Positions 1 to 10,607 of a stretch of DNA of 64,000 bases are shown here, one piece after another; positions within the stretch are counted from its first letter, which is position 1, and each line of letters starts with the position of its first letter. Made by a program: the position numbers and the translations under genes. Under the pieces are notes generated by a model that ran no database searches, was not told where the DNA came from, and was given only the letters and a program-made list of their open reading frames with translations. The stretch lies in contig NZ_CANMVL010000033.1 in the NCBI RefSeq assembly GCF_947501415.1, positions 35,023-99,022 of the forward strand. The letters are read 5' to 3'. Origin of the DNA: an uncultured Halomonas sp. (lineage in GTDB: Bacteria; Pseudomonadota; Gammaproteobacteria; Pseudomonadales; Halomonadaceae).

Positions 1-165
1 GATGCCCGGGCGGCCTTCGAGCGTCGTTACCTGATCAAGGTGTTGAAGCTCACCGCCGGCAACGTGACCCAGGCGGCGCGTATCGCCGGGCGCAATCGCA
101 CCGACTTCTACAAGCTGCTGGGGCGTCACGACCTGGAGCCGGCCCCCTTCAAGCCTGAGCGCTGA
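1..165 (+). CDS. glrR: Sigma-54-dependent response regulator, C-terminal fragment (GlrR/QseF-like)
   Basis: Only the last 54 codons are present; the frame is open from base 1 to TGA at 163-165. The fragment is a Fis-type helix-turn-helix with the core NVTQAARIAGRNRTDFYKLL followed by a short tail ending in PER. This closely resembles the C-terminus of GlrR/QseF, a receiver-AAA+-HTH activator of sigma-54 promoters involved in envelope stress control in enterobacteria. The receiver and AAA+ domains lie outside the window, so the assignment rests on the HTH alone; NtrC-family paralogues share this fold but usually differ in the tail. It converges on the peroxiredoxin gene. Confidence 0.7.
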   Translation, partial: DARAAFERRYLIKVLKLTAGNVTQAARIAGRNRTDFYKLLGRHDLEPAPFKPER

Positions 166-180
166 GGGCTCACGAAACGA

Positions 181-208
181 CTGTCCCCCGCCATGTGGCG
201 GGGGACAG
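181..208. terminator. Convergent hairpin terminator
   Basis: A perfect 12-bp stem (CTGTCCCCCGCC / GGCGGGGGACAG) with loop ATGT lies between the stop of the response regulator (165) and the stop of the peroxiredoxin gene (229). The T-rich tail is weak on both strands (TCGTTTCG on the minus side), so it may act in both directions. Confidence 0.65.
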
Positions 209-228
209 GGGATCACATTGTGCTCCGC

Positions 229-885
229 TTACTGCTGGGGAAGCTTGGTGCGACGCAGGTAGGGGAAGACGGTCTCGAATTCGCCGAACTTGGCCTTGGC
301 ATCCTCGTCGGAGACCGTCGGGGGAATGATCACGTCTTCGCCCACGGTCCAGTCCGCCGGGGTGGCGACGCCCTTGCCGTTGGCGGTCTGCAGGGCATCC
401 AGGGCACGCAGTACCTCGGCGAAGTTGCGACCGACGTTCATCGGGTAGGTCATGGAGAGCTTGAGCTGCTTGTCTGGACCGATGATGAACACCGAGCGGA
501 CCGTGGCGCTGTCGGCGGGAGTCCGGCCGTCGGGCAGGTAGGCCTCGGCGGGCAGCATGTCGAACAGCTTGGCGACCTTGAGGTCCTCGTCGGCGATGAT
601 CGGGAAGCCGACATCGCTGCTGGCATAGCTCTCGATGTCCTTGATCCAGCCCTTGTGCTCCTCCACGCCATCCACCGAGATGCCGATCACCTTGGTATCG
701 CGCTTCTTCCACTCATCGCTGAGCTTGGCCACGGCGCCGAACTCGGTGGTGCAGACCGGGGTGAAGTCCTTGGGGTGGGAGAACAGGATGGCCCACTTGC
801 CGTCCAGCCACTCGTGGAAGCGGATGGCACCCTGGCTGGTGTCGGCCTCGAAGTCCGGTACGAGGTCATTGATGCGCAGAGACAT
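229..885 (-). CDS. 1-Cys peroxiredoxin (Prx6 type)
   Basis: A 218-residue thiol peroxidase that reduces hydrogen peroxide and organic hydroperoxides in the cytoplasm. The peroxidatic cysteine is Cys45 in PKDFTPVCTTE, within the thioredoxin fold. The protein continues with the long C-terminal extension of the Prx6 group (DWTVGEDVIIPPTVSDEDA...FPYLRRT) and has no second cysteine in a 2-Cys position, so an external thiol must recycle it. The ATG at 885 is chosen because AAGGAG sits upstream of it and the protein then starts MSLRINDLVPDF as in the family; the longer open frame upstream has no homologous character. It is monocistronic, between convergent neighbours. Confidence 0.93.
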   Translation of the reverse strand: MSLRINDLVPDFEADTSQGAIRFHEWLDGKWAILFSHPKDFTPVCTTEFGAVAKLSDEWKKRDTKVIGISVDGVEEHKGWIKDIESYASSDVGFPIIADEDLKVAKLFDMLPAEAYLPDGRTPADSATVRSVFIIGPDKQLKLSMTYPMNVGRNFAEVLRALDALQTANGKGVATPADWTVGEDVIIPPTVSDEDAKAKFGEFETVFPYLRRTKLPQQ

Positions 886-999
886 GTGTGACTCCTTGAT
901 ACATGGTGATGGAATCCCGCCCTTGGCGGGAGTGTCGCAAGAACAGTCGACGAAACGGCATCTGGCCCCGAACGTCAAGACGACTTGCGACTAAGCTTA

Positions 1000-1034
1000 G
1001 ATAGCGCAGGGGGTTGTGAGCTCCCTGCGCTATC
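1000..1034 (-). terminator. Hairpin terminator of xseA, stop codon inside the stem
   Basis: A 12-bp perfect stem (GATAGCGCAGGG / CCCTGCGCTATC) with an 11-base loop. The xseA stop codon (1030-1032, TAG on the minus strand) is part of the stem. The downstream minus-strand tail is not strongly T-rich. Confidence 0.55.
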
Positions 1035-2400
1035 GGTTCGACCGCTTGGCGGTCGGAATATCGGTGTCATGAGGAACTACCTCGAGCGTCAGGCGTCCCT
1101 CCCCCAGGCGGGCGGTCAGGTGGTCGCCGGGAGCGGCGTCGTCGGCTCGTCGTACCACGCGCGCCTGCTTGTCCTCGAGTATCGCATAGCCACGGCCCAA
1201 CACCGCCAGGGGGCTGACGGCATGGAGCTCCCTGGCGACCGCTGTCAGACGCTCGCGATGACGCACCAGCGCCCGCGGCGCCGCGATGCTAAGACGCTGG
1301 CTCGTCGCCTCGAGGCGACGTTCGGCCAGCGCCAGTTGGCGGCCGGGCGGGTGTGCCGTCAGGCGGCGCTTCAGCTGGGCCTGGTGTCGGTTGGCCTCGG
1401 TCAGGCGTGCCTGGAGGGCTCGTGTCAGTCGTCCGGCCAGTTGCGCCAGCGCCTGGCGGCGGTGCTCCAGTTTCTCGCCAGGGTGACGCAGCCGCGCCCG
1501 CTGATGATCCAGTCGCTGACCCTCGGCATCGAGCCGAGACTGGATCGCGCGCACCAGGCGTGCCTGGAGCATCACCAGACGGTGGGCGAGATCATGGCGA
1601 TCCGGCACCAGTCGCGCCGCTCCCGCGGAGGGGGTGGGGGCGCGTGCATCGGCGGCGAAGTCGGCAAGGGTCGCATCCACCTCGTGGCCCACCGCCGACA
1701 TGACCGGCAGTCGTGAATGGAAAATCGCCCGAGCCAGGTGCTCGTCGTTGAAGGCCCACAGGTCCTCCAGGCTGCCGCCGCCCCGGGTGAGGAGGATGGC
1801 GTCGCGGTTCGGGTCGAGGTTCGCCTGGCGATTGAGCAATCCCAGCGCCGAGATCATTGCCGGCACCGCCTCGCGTCCCTGGACCGCCACCGGAATCAGT
1901 GTCACGTTCACCATGGGCCAGCGCGCGTCAAGTACTGCCAGTACATCACGAATCGCCGCACCGGTAGGTGAGGTGACGATCAGCAGGTGGCGTGGCGGAC
2001 AGGCCAGGGGGCGGGCGTTGGCGAACACGCCTTCGCTGTCGAGGCGTGACTTGAGCCGTTCGTAGGCCGCCAGCAGCTCGCCCAGGCCCGCGGCCTGCAC
2101 CGCTTCCGCGATCAGCTGATAGTCGCCTCTGGGTTCGAAGACCGACAGCCGCCCGCGTACCTTGACCCGGTCGCCGTCGCGCATCGGCGCCCCCACGAAG
2201 CGTGCACGGCTCCGAAACAGGGCGCCGCGCAGCTGGGCATGCTCATCCTTGAGGGTAAAGTAGACATGACCGGAGCTGGGGCGCGAGACCCCGGAGAGCT
2301 CGCCCTCGACCCAGATATCGCCGAAGCGCCCCTCCAACAGCTGCCGGGCGATGCGGTTGAGCTCGCTGACGGAAAGGGGCGGGGCATCGGGGTGGCTCAT
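1030..2400 (-). CDS. xseA: Exodeoxyribonuclease VII large subunit
   Basis: The catalytic subunit of exonuclease VII, which degrades single-stranded DNA to oligonucleotides in repair; it works with several copies of XseB, not encoded here. At 456 residues it matches the family. It has an N-terminal OB-fold (about residues 8-105, with IWVEGELSGVSRPSSGHVYFTLKD) and a catalytic domain with TSPTGAAIRDVL, LLTRGGGSLEDLWAFNDE and AVGHEVDATLADFAADARAPTPSAGA. A long arginine- and glutamine-rich helical region follows (about 290-400). It is divergent from guaB, with 136 bp between the start codons, an arrangement also found in E. coli. Confidence 0.96.
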   Translation of the reverse strand: MSHPDAPPLSVSELNRIARQLLEGRFGDIWVEGELSGVSRPSSGHVYFTLKDEHAQLRGALFRSRARFVGAPMRDGDRVKVRGRLSVFEPRGDYQLIAEAVQAAGLGELLAAYERLKSRLDSEGVFANARPLACPPRHLLIVTSPTGAAIRDVLAVLDARWPMVNVTLIPVAVQGREAVPAMISALGLLNRQANLDPNRDAILLTRGGGSLEDLWAFNDEHLARAIFHSRLPVMSAVGHEVDATLADFAADARAPTPSAGAARLVPDRHDLAHRLVMLQARLVRAIQSRLDAEGQRLDHQRARLRHPGEKLEHRRQALAQLAGRLTRALQARLTEANRHQAQLKRRLTAHPPGRQLALAERRLEATSQRLSIAAPRALVRHRERLTAVARELHAVSPLAVLGRGYAILEDKQARVVRRADDAAPGDHLTARLGEGRLTLEVVPHDTDIPTAKRSNR

Positions 2401-2455
2401 GGCGCTGGCTCCTCGGACAACAGAGGCTCAGGGTAGCATGGTGTCGTGTTGGTTC

Positions 2456-4006
<1,551 letters not shown>

Positions 4007-4183
4007 AAAGCGCCGCTGGAATGGCGCCATGCGTTGTTGAAAACGGCCTCGGCATGCTCATTGACAGACTCGTCAACTCCGCTGCCTCGGCCGTTTTCGC
4101 CTAGCCTGACGCTCATCCAGCAACGCTCGCAGGATTTTCTACGTATTTTCAGCCTTGGCCTAGATGCCCTAGCGGATGCTTTC

Positions 4184-5761
4184 ATGACCGATATTCACGC
4201 CCACAAGATCCTGATCCTCGACTTCGGCTCCCAGTACACCCAGCTGATCGCCCGCCGCGTGCGCGAGATCGGCGTCTACTCCGAGGTTCGCGCCTTCGAT
4301 ATCAGCGAGGCCGAGATTCGCGAGTACGCCCCCAACGGCATCATCCTCGCCGGCGGCCCCGAGTCGGTCACCGAGCTGGATTCGCCCCGTGCCCCGCAGT
4401 GCGTGTTCGAGATGGGTCTGCCGGTGCTCGGCATCTGCTACGGCATGCAGACCATGGCCGAGCAGCTCGGTGGTGCCGTCGAGGGCTCCCATGTTCATGA
4501 GTTCGGCTATGCGCAGATTCGTCTCGACGCCGAAACGGCGCTGTTTCGCGATATCTCCGACCATATCGATGCCGAGACGGGCAAGAACCTGCTCGATGTC
4601 TGGATGAGTCATGGTGACAAGGTCTCCCGGGTGCCCGACGAGTTCACTGTGACCGCCTCGACGCCGAGCTGCCCGATCGCCGCCATGGCCTGGGAGGAGA
4701 AGCGTTTCTTCGGGGTGCAGTTCCACCCCGAGGTGACCCACACCCTGCAGGGGCAGCGCATCCTCGAGCACTTCGTGGTCGATATCTGTCAGTCCGAATG
4801 TAACTGGACGCCGGCCCGCATCATCGAGGATCAGATCGAGCGCGTGCGCGAGAAGGTGGGCGATCGTCATGTTCTGCTCGGCCTCTCCGGCGGCGTCGAC
4901 TCCTCGGTGGTGGCCGCACTCCTGCACAAGGCCATCGGTGACCAGCTGACCTGCGTCTTCGTCGACAATGGCCTGCTGCGCAAGGCCGAGGGTGACCAGG
5001 TGATGGAGACCTTCGCTCGTCACATGGGCGTCAAGGTGATTCGCGTGGACGCCGAGGACCAGTTCCTCGACAAGCTGAAGGGCGAGGCCGACCCCGAGGC
5101 CAAGCGCAAGATCATCGGCAACACCTTTATCGATGTCTTCGACGCCGAGGCCGCCAAGATCGAGGGAGTCGACTTCCTGGCCCAGGGCACCATCTACCCG
5201 GATGTGATCGAGTCCGCCGCCGCCAAGACCGGCAAGGCGCACGTGATCAAGTCGCACCACAACGTGGGTGGCCTGCCCGAGACCATGAAGCTCAAGCTGG
5301 TCGAGCCGCTGCGCGAGCTGTTCAAGGATGAGGTGCGCAAGCTCGGTGTCGAGCTCGGTCTGCCCTACGACATGGTCTACCGTCACCCCTTCCCGGGGCC
5401 GGGCCTGGGCGTGCGCATCCTCGGCGAGGTGAGGAAGGAGTACGCCGATATCCTGCGCGAGGCCGATGCCATCTTTATCGAGGAGCTGCACAAGGCCGAC
5501 TGGTATCACAAGACCAGCCAGGCCTTCGCGGTCTTCCTGCCGGTGAAGTCGGTCGGCGTGGTCGGCGACGCCCGCCGCTACGAATGGGTCATCGCCCTGC
5601 GCGCCGTGGAGACCATCGACTTCATGACCGCCCGCTGGGCGCACCTGCCTTACGAGTTGCTGGAGACCGTCTCCAATCGCATCATCAACGAGATCACCGG
5701 CGTTTCTCGTGTCACCTACGACGTCAGCAGCAAGCCGCCGGCCACCATCGAGTGGGAATGA
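4184..5761 (+). CDS. guaA: GMP synthase (glutamine-hydrolysing)
   Basis: Converts XMP to GMP using glutamine amide nitrogen and ATP. At 525 residues it equals the E. coli enzyme when started at ATG 4184 ([20 protein letters not shown]); the open frame extends 50 codons further upstream without family similarity. The class I glutamine amidotransferase domain has Cys85 in VLGICYGMQ, and His181 and Glu183 in FHPEVTH. The ATP-pyrophosphatase P-loop is SGGVDS at 235-240. The C-terminal dimerisation domain ends [12 protein letters not shown], as in the family. It forms the guaBA pair with the upstream gene and is closed by a strong terminator. Confidence 0.97.
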   Translation: MTDIHAHKILILDFGSQYTQLIARRVREIGVYSEVRAFDISEAEIREYAPNGIILAGGPESVTELDSPRAPQCVFEMGLPVLGICYGMQTMAEQLGGAVEGSHVHEFGYAQIRLDAETALFRDISDHIDAETGKNLLDVWMSHGDKVSRVPDEFTVTASTPSCPIAAMAWEEKRFFGVQFHPEVTHTLQGQRILEHFVVDICQSECNWTPARIIEDQIERVREKVGDRHVLLGLSGGVDSSVVAALLHKAIGDQLTCVFVDNGLLRKAEGDQVMETFARHMGVKVIRVDAEDQFLDKLKGEADPEAKRKIIGNTFIDVFDAEAAKIEGVDFLAQGTIYPDVIESAAAKTGKAHVIKSHHNVGGLPETMKLKLVEPLRELFKDEVRKLGVELGLPYDMVYRHPFPGPGLGVRILGEVRKEYADILREADAIFIEELHKADWYHKTSQAFAVFLPVKSVGVVGDARRYEWVIALRAVETIDFMTARWAHLPYELLETVSNRIINEITGVSRVTYDVSSKPPATIEWE

Positions 5762-5793
5762 TGCTACCCGTTGCATGTTGCCGGTCGTCAGGG

Positions 5794-5821
5794 ACCCGCC
5801 ACTCGGCGGGTTTCTTTTTTT
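5794..5821 (+). terminator. Rho-independent terminator of guaBA
   Basis: Stem ACCCGCC / GGCGGGT with loop ACTC, followed by TTCTTTTTTT. This is a textbook intrinsic terminator 33 bp after guaA. Confidence 0.9.
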
Positions 5822-5868
5822 GACTCATCGCAGACTGGCGAGCCTTCGCCGATGATAGGGGGAAGAAG

Positions 5869-6732
5869 ATGAGTACGACGAGATTCATGGCGTTGGCCTG
5901 CCCGCTGGACGGCAATGACCTGCACAAGAGTGGCAACACCTGGCGCTGTGCGGATGGGCACAGCTTCGATATCGCGCGTCAGGGTTACGTTCACCTGCTG
6001 CCGGTGCAGAACAAGCGCTCCCGGGACCCCGGCGACAGCAAGGCGATGGTGTCGGCGCGGCGGCGCTTTCTCGAGGCCGGCTACTATCGGCCCATCGCCG
6101 AGGCGATCGGTCGCGCCGTGCTGGACGAAGTGCCGGGCGGGGTGCCACTTCGCTGCCTGGACGCCGGTTGCGGCGAGGGTTATTACCTGCGCAAACTGGC
6201 CGATGCCGCATCCGAGATCGAGGAGGCGTCAGGCAAGGCACCGGCGCTTGCGCTACTGGGCGTAGATATCTCCAAGTGGGCGGTACTCGCCGCCGCCAAG
6301 CGCCTGGAGGTCGCCACCTGGGTGGTGGGTACCAACGCCCACCTGCCGGTCCAGACCGGCTGCGTTGACCGCGTGCTATGCCTGTTCGGCTTCCCCGTCT
6401 ACGCCGAGTTCGCCCGCGTGCTGAAGCCGGGCGGCGAGCTACTGATGGTCGAGCCCGGGCCGGACCATCTGCGTGAGTTGCGCGAGATCATCTACCCGAG
6501 CCTCAAGCCGCCCCGAGAGGGCGGCGAGATCGTGCCCGAGGGGTTCGCCCGGAGGCCCGGCGAGACGCTGCGCTTCACCATCGAGCTCGAGAGTGCCGAG
6601 TCCATCGCCGATCTGCTGACGATGACGCCGCATCTGCATCGTGCCAGTGCCGAGGGGCGCGAGAAGGCCGCGGCCCTCACCTCGCTTGCACTCACCGTGG
6701 ACGCACGACTGACGCGGCTGGTGCGAGAATGA
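5869..6732 (+). CDS. rlmA: 23S rRNA (guanine-745-N1)-methyltransferase
   Basis: Methylates a guanine in helix 35 of 23S rRNA using S-adenosylmethionine. The 287-residue protein opens with the zinc-ribbon typical of RlmA (LACPLDGNDL...WRCADGHSFDIARQGYVHLLPVQ). Next comes the NKRSRDPGDSKAMVSARRRFLEAGYY linker and a Rossmann methyltransferase domain with the SAM motif LDAGCGEGYYLRKL near residue 97. The family is usually about 270 residues. A GGGGGAAG-like ribosome site precedes ATG 5869. It lies alone between the guaBA terminator and a promoter for the next gene. Confidence 0.92.
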   Translation: MSTTRFMALACPLDGNDLHKSGNTWRCADGHSFDIARQGYVHLLPVQNKRSRDPGDSKAMVSARRRFLEAGYYRPIAEAIGRAVLDEVPGGVPLRCLDAGCGEGYYLRKLADAASEIEEASGKAPALALLGVDISKWAVLAAAKRLEVATWVVGTNAHLPVQTGCVDRVLCLFGFPVYAEFARVLKPGGELLMVEPGPDHLRELREIIYPSLKPPREGGEIVPEGFARRPGETLRFTIELESAESIADLLTMTPHLHRASAEGREKAAALTSLALTVDARLTRLVRE

Positions 6733-6870
6733 GACGATCCACGTGCTCGTGTCCGGTTCTACCTTGCGCTACCTGACCGAACGCCTTGGGCGAGCCGAAG
6801 ATGCAGCGCCATGACACCGACGATGTCAGTACGGGGTGAAGGGCGTTATAAGCTATTAACTTTCCAGTCT

Positions 6871-6899
6871 TTGCACGCCGGGGCCTGTATGTCTATGGT
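6871..6899 (+). promoter_or_regulatory. Candidate sigma-70 promoter for the symporter gene
   Basis: TTGCAC (6871-6876) and TATGGT (6894-6899) are separated by 17 bases and lie 33 bases before the ATG at 6932. Each hexamer matches the consensus in 4 of 6 positions. Confidence 0.4.
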
Positions 6900-6931
6900 C
6901 CGCGGCGGTCTTTCATTTTGACGAGGTCCCT

Positions 6932-8206
6932 ATGTCGACGCTCCTGACACCCCTGTGGCACGGCTATCGCGATGCCTCGCTGATCCTGCGCGTGAGCATC
7001 GCCCTGGTGCTGGGCGTGGTGGTCGGCCTGGTCGGTGGGCCCGTCGTGGCCGAATGGCTGGCCCCGCTGGGTGAGCTGCTGATGCGGCTGCTGAAGTTCA
7101 TCATCCTGCCCATCGTCCTGTTCACCCTGATGTCGGGAGTCAATCAGGGCGCCGCCGGCAGCCTAGGGCGGATCGGCCGCAAGGTGTTTCTCTACTATCT
7201 GGTCACCTCGGCCCTGGCCATCGCCGTGGGGCTTGGCGTGGCGACCCTGCTGTCGCCGGGAGAGGGCATGTCGCTGCAGGGAGCCGGCTCCGTCTCGGTA
7301 CCCGACAACCCCGGCATCCTCTCGGTGGTGCTCGGCATCGTGCCGAACAATATCGTTGCCGCCTTCGCCGAGCAGGATCTGCTGGGCATCATCTTCATCG
7401 CGCTGGTCTTTGGCCTGGCCGTGTCGAAGATGCGTCAGTCCGAATCCCAGGCGGAGCTGGGTGAGCGGCTCTACGGCCTGATCGAGGCGCTTAACACCGC
7501 CACGCTCAGGGTGATGGATGGCATTCTTCACGTTGTGCCGGTTGGGGTCTTCGCCATCGTGACCAATACCGTCGCCGATCAGGGGCTCGCGACCCTGCTG
7601 TCACTGGGGGATATGGTGGTGGTCCTCTATCTGGCGCTGGGAGCGCAGCTGCTGGTCTACCTCGGCCTGCTCAAGGGCTTCGGTGTGTCGGCTCGCGCCT
7701 TCTTCCGCGAGGCGCGTACGCCCATGGCCACCGCCTTCGCCACCCAGAGCAGCGCCGGCACCCTGCCGCTGACGTTGGGTGCCGCAAGCCGCCTGGGCCT
7801 GCCGCGTAGCCTCTATGGCTTCAGCCTGCCGCTCGGGGCGACGCTGAACATGGACGGAGCAGCGATTCGCATCGCCATCTCGGCGGTCTTTGCTGCCAAC
7901 GTGATGGGTGTACCGCTTGACTGGGCAAGCATGCTGCAGATTGTGGTGGTAGGCACGCTGATCTCGGTGGGGACCGCCGGGGTGCCCGGTGCCGGTATCG
8001 TGATGATCGCGACGGTGTTCTCTCAGGTGGGCTTGCCTATCGAGGCCGTGGCGCTGCTGACGGCCATCGATGCCCTGGTGGGCATGGGCTGCACCGCGCT
8101 CAACGTGACCGGCGATCTCGTTGGTACAGCGGTCATCGACCGCAGTGAGCGTAGTCGATACACCTCGCAGACGTCCGGCACTTCCGAGCCCGTCCGGTAT
8201 CGCTAG
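6932..8206 (+). CDS. Dicarboxylate/amino acid:cation symporter (DAACS family, GltP-like)
   Basis: A 424-residue inner-membrane secondary transporter that takes up glutamate/aspartate or C4-dicarboxylates with protons or sodium. The sequence is almost wholly hydrophobic helices. It carries the family signatures: the serine-rich reentrant loop ATQSSAGTLPLT (about residue 271) and the NMDGAA motif starting at Asn306 in the unwound seventh helix, then a second hairpin with GTAGVPGAG. The late segment DALVGMGCTALNVTGDLVGTAVI carries the Asp and Asn residues that normally bind substrate and cation. Substrate cannot be settled from sequence. It is monocistronic. Confidence 0.88.
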   Translation: MSTLLTPLWHGYRDASLILRVSIALVLGVVVGLVGGPVVAEWLAPLGELLMRLLKFIILPIVLFTLMSGVNQGAAGSLGRIGRKVFLYYLVTSALAIAVGLGVATLLSPGEGMSLQGAGSVSVPDNPGILSVVLGIVPNNIVAAFAEQDLLGIIFIALVFGLAVSKMRQSESQAELGERLYGLIEALNTATLRVMDGILHVVPVGVFAIVTNTVADQGLATLLSLGDMVVVLYLALGAQLLVYLGLLKGFGVSARAFFREARTPMATAFATQSSAGTLPLTLGAASRLGLPRSLYGFSLPLGATLNMDGAAIRIAISAVFAANVMGVPLDWASMLQIVVVGTLISVGTAGVPGAGIVMIATVFSQVGLPIEAVALLTAIDALVGMGCTALNVTGDLVGTAVIDRSERSRYTSQTSGTSEPVRYR

Positions 8207-8265
8207 CCTCTGACCGAGCCAGGGACGGCGATAACCATGGCGGTGTCACGGTCTCGGTAGTGAGT

Positions 8266-8294
8266 TGGACAGCTTGAGGCTGGGTTGTTATACC
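8266..8294 (+). promoter_or_regulatory. Candidate katA promoter
   Basis: TGGACA (8266-8271, 5 of 6) and TATACC (8289-8294, 4 of 6) are spaced 17 bases apart, about 70 bases before the GTG start. No convincing OxyR site could be read by eye. Confidence 0.4.
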
Positions 8295-8366
8295 TCCTAA
8301 CAGGCGCTGGAAGCTGGTGGCGCCACTCGCGTCACCATGGGCGCGCATCCAAGAGGAGGGTTGACC

Positions 8367-9827
8367 GTGACGACTGATAACCGCAAGCCGACGACGACCG
8401 ATGCCGGAATACCGGTCGCCAGCGACGAGCATTCGCTGTCCGTCGGCCCCGACGGCCCCATCGTGCTCCACGACCACTACCTGATCGAGCAGATGGCCAA
8501 CTTCAACCGCGAGCGTATTCCCGAGCGCCAGCCCCACGCCAAGGGCAGCGGCGCCTTCGGGCATTTCGAGGTGACAGACGATGTCAGCGCCTATACGCGG
8601 GCCGCGGTATTTCAGCCGGGAACACGCACGGAGGTGCTGATTCGCTTCTCCACCGTCGCCGGCGAGCGCGGTAGCCCGGATACCTGGCGCGACCCGCGCG
8701 GGTTTTCCATCAAGTTCTATACCAGCGAAGGCAACTACGACATGGTGGGGAACAACACGCCGGTGTTCTTCCTCCGCGACCCGCTGAAGTTCCAGCACTT
8801 CATTCGCTCCCAGAAGCGCCGTGCGGATACCAATCTGCGTGACCACGATATGCAGTGGGACTTCTGGACGCTATCACCGGAAAGTGCCCACCAGGTCACC
8901 TGGCTGATGGGCGACAGGGGAATTCCCAGGACCTGGCGGCACATGAATGGCTATTCCAGCCACACCTACATGTGGGTGAACGCCCAGGGCGAGAAGTTCT
9001 GGGTCAAGTATCACTTCAAGACCGATCAGGGGGTCGAGTGCCTGACGCAGGAGGAGGCCGACCGGCTGGCGGGCGCGGATGGCGATTATCATACCCGCGA
9101 TCTCTATCAGGCGATCGAGGCCGGTGAGTATCCGAGCTGGACGCTGTACATGCAGATCATGCCGTTCAAGGATGCCGAAACCTATCGTTTCAACCCCTTC
9201 GACCTGACGAAGGTCTGGCCCCATGCGGACTATCCGCTGGTCAAGGTCGGCAAGCTGACGCTCGACCGCAACCCCACGGATCATCACACCGAGATCGAGC
9301 AGGCGGCCTTCGAGCCCAATAACCTGGTGCCCGGCATCGGCATCAGTCCCGACAAGATGTTGCTGGGGCGGGTGTTTGCCTACGCGGATGCGCATCGCCA
9401 CCGGTTGGGCGTCAACTACAAGCAGATTCCGGTCAATGCCCCCAAGGCACCGGTCCACAGCTACAGCAAGGATGGCGCCATGCGGGTGCAGAATGTGGCG
9501 GACCCGGTCTATGCCCCCAACTCCAAGGGAGGTCCGGCGGCCGACGGGGAGCGTTATCCCGAGGACTCCAGCTGGGAGGCAGGAGGGGAGATGGTTCGAG
9601 CTGCCTATACATTGCGCCAGGACGATGATGACTTCGGACAGGCCAATACCCTGGTCAATCAGGTCATGGACGAAGCCGCCCGTGATCGGCTGGTGGCCAA
9701 TGCCGTGGGTCATCTCTCCGCCGGCGTTTCCGCTCCGGTACTTGAGCGAGCCTTCGACTACTGGAGAAAGGTCGATCCGGAGATCGGTGAGCGGATCGCC
9801 AAGGGAGTCCAGGCCAATATCGGCTGA
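8367..9827 (+). CDS. katA: Monofunctional haem catalase (small-subunit, clade 3 type)
   Basis: Dismutates hydrogen peroxide to water and oxygen. I choose GTG 8367 because AAGAGGAGGG lies 6 bases upstream and the protein then begins [24 protein letters not shown] as in homologues (486 residues); an in-frame ATG at 8337 is possible but has no ribosome site. Catalytic His57 is in [15 protein letters not shown], Asn129 in VGNNTPVFF, and the proximal haem ligand Tyr339 in [14 protein letters not shown]. The active-site segment reads [16 protein letters not shown]. There is no signal peptide, so it is cytoplasmic. It is followed by its own terminator. Confidence 0.95.
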   Translation: MTTDNRKPTTTDAGIPVASDEHSLSVGPDGPIVLHDHYLIEQMANFNRERIPERQPHAKGSGAFGHFEVTDDVSAYTRAAVFQPGTRTEVLIRFSTVAGERGSPDTWRDPRGFSIKFYTSEGNYDMVGNNTPVFFLRDPLKFQHFIRSQKRRADTNLRDHDMQWDFWTLSPESAHQVTWLMGDRGIPRTWRHMNGYSSHTYMWVNAQGEKFWVKYHFKTDQGVECLTQEEADRLAGADGDYHTRDLYQAIEAGEYPSWTLYMQIMPFKDAETYRFNPFDLTKVWPHADYPLVKVGKLTLDRNPTDHHTEIEQAAFEPNNLVPGIGISPDKMLLGRVFAYADAHRHRLGVNYKQIPVNAPKAPVHSYSKDGAMRVQNVADPVYAPNSKGGPAADGERYPEDSSWEAGGEMVRAAYTLRQDDDDFGQANTLVNQVMDEAARDRLVANAVGHLSAGVSAPVLERAFDYWRKVDPEIGERIAKGVQANIG

Positions 9828-9851
9828 GGGCTTGTCCTGAGTGCTTCAGAA

Positions 9852-9884
9852 GCCTGTCGGTGTGATGCCGGCGGGCTTTCTTTC
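9852..9884 (+). terminator. Rho-independent terminator of katA
   Basis: Stem GCCTGTCGG / CCGGCGGGC (9 bp including two G-U pairs), loop TGTGATG, tail TTTCTTTC, 24 bp after the stop codon. Confidence 0.8.
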
Positions 9885-9969
9885 ACCTGGAGGGCGGGTC
9901 GAGACCGGCGAACAGGAGATCATCAGTCTGGAGAGGCTATATCGGCCTGGAAATACTTTGAAGCAGGCA

Positions 9970-10006
9970 ACAACGAAACAGGGCCCGCCGAAGCGAGCCC
10001 TGTTTC
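9970..10006 (-). terminator. Terminator of the cold-shock gene
   Basis: A 10-bp perfect stem (GAAACAGGGC / GCCCTGTTTC, 9975-9984 and 9997-10006) with a 12-base loop, followed on the minus strand by GTTGTTG. It lies 38 bp beyond the csp stop codon. Confidence 0.75.
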
Positions 10007-10044
10007 ACGAACCGTGAGGTTCGTGCGCGTTCATGATCCGGAGA

Positions 10045-10248
10045 TCAGAGCGGCTTGATGTTAGAGGCCTGGAGGCCCTTCTTGCCCTGGGTCACGTCGA
10101 AGGAGACGCTCTGACCTTCCTGCAGGGACTTGAAGCCTTCAGCCTGAATCTCGGAGAAGTGAGCGAAGACGTCATCACCGCCGTCAGACGGAGAGATGAA
10201 GCCAAAACCCTTGGAGTCGTTGAACCACTTTACGGTACCAGTTGTCAT
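10045..10248 (-). CDS. CspA-family cold-shock protein
   Basis: A 67-residue single OB-fold nucleic-acid chaperone. Both RNA-binding motifs are intact: RNP1 KGFGFI and RNP2 VFAHF. The start [14 protein letters not shown] and the end [10 protein letters not shown] are typical. The ribosome site AAAGGA lies 9 bases before ATG, and the leader immediately upstream carries a short GGCGC...GCGCG hairpin. Family members bind single-stranded RNA and DNA and melt structure; whether this copy is cold-induced cannot be told from the coding sequence. Confidence 0.95.
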   Translation of the reverse strand: MTTGTVKWFNDSKGFGFISPSDGGDDVFAHFSEIQAEGFKSLQEGQSVSFDVTQGKKGLQASNIKPL

Positions 10249-10607
10249 AATAAATCCTTTCGCGCTTAGCGCCTTGCAAAGTTCCTGGTGTCACCCAGAT
10301 GTATAGCGGGTAAAACAAGAATGATCTTACAGGCGGTCGAAAGAATTCGAATGCTGCTGAAACCATGCTGCTTGCCAACCAACTGGCGCTACGGTCTCAT
10401 TGTTGTGGCTCTGGGTCAAAGACTTTCGTGATTTATTTTTGGTGGGCTCGTCGAAGAAGCCGGCCCAGCCGGTTCCGCAGTCGTTGAGAGGCGGCGCGGA
10501 TGACGACATCACCGCGCGGGCCGTGGGCAGCCTCAAGGCGCTGTTTCCATGGGTGCGCTCTTGCTAGACTGCGCCGTTGATTCTGCGTCCCCGGAGAGGC
10601 ACGCCGC
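10249..10607. other. Intergenic region between csp and scpA (359 bp)
   Basis: Holds the divergent leaders of the cold-shock gene (minus) and scpA (plus). The csp-proximal part is AT-richer with a TATACA-like -10 on the minus strand, and csp transcripts of this family usually have long leaders. Near scpA, GGAGAGG at 10592-10598 is a good ribosome site for the GTG start. I see no open frame with coding character. Confidence 0.6.

Noticed and set aside
1000..1034. xseA terminator stem overlapping the stop codon as a recoding signal
   Set aside because: The frame ends at the expected family length, and no slippery sequence or extended homologous frame follows.
4061..4066. Perfect TTGACA between guaB and guaA as a guaA promoter
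   Set aside because: No acceptable -10 lies 16-18 bases downstream; guaA is more simply co-transcribed with guaB.
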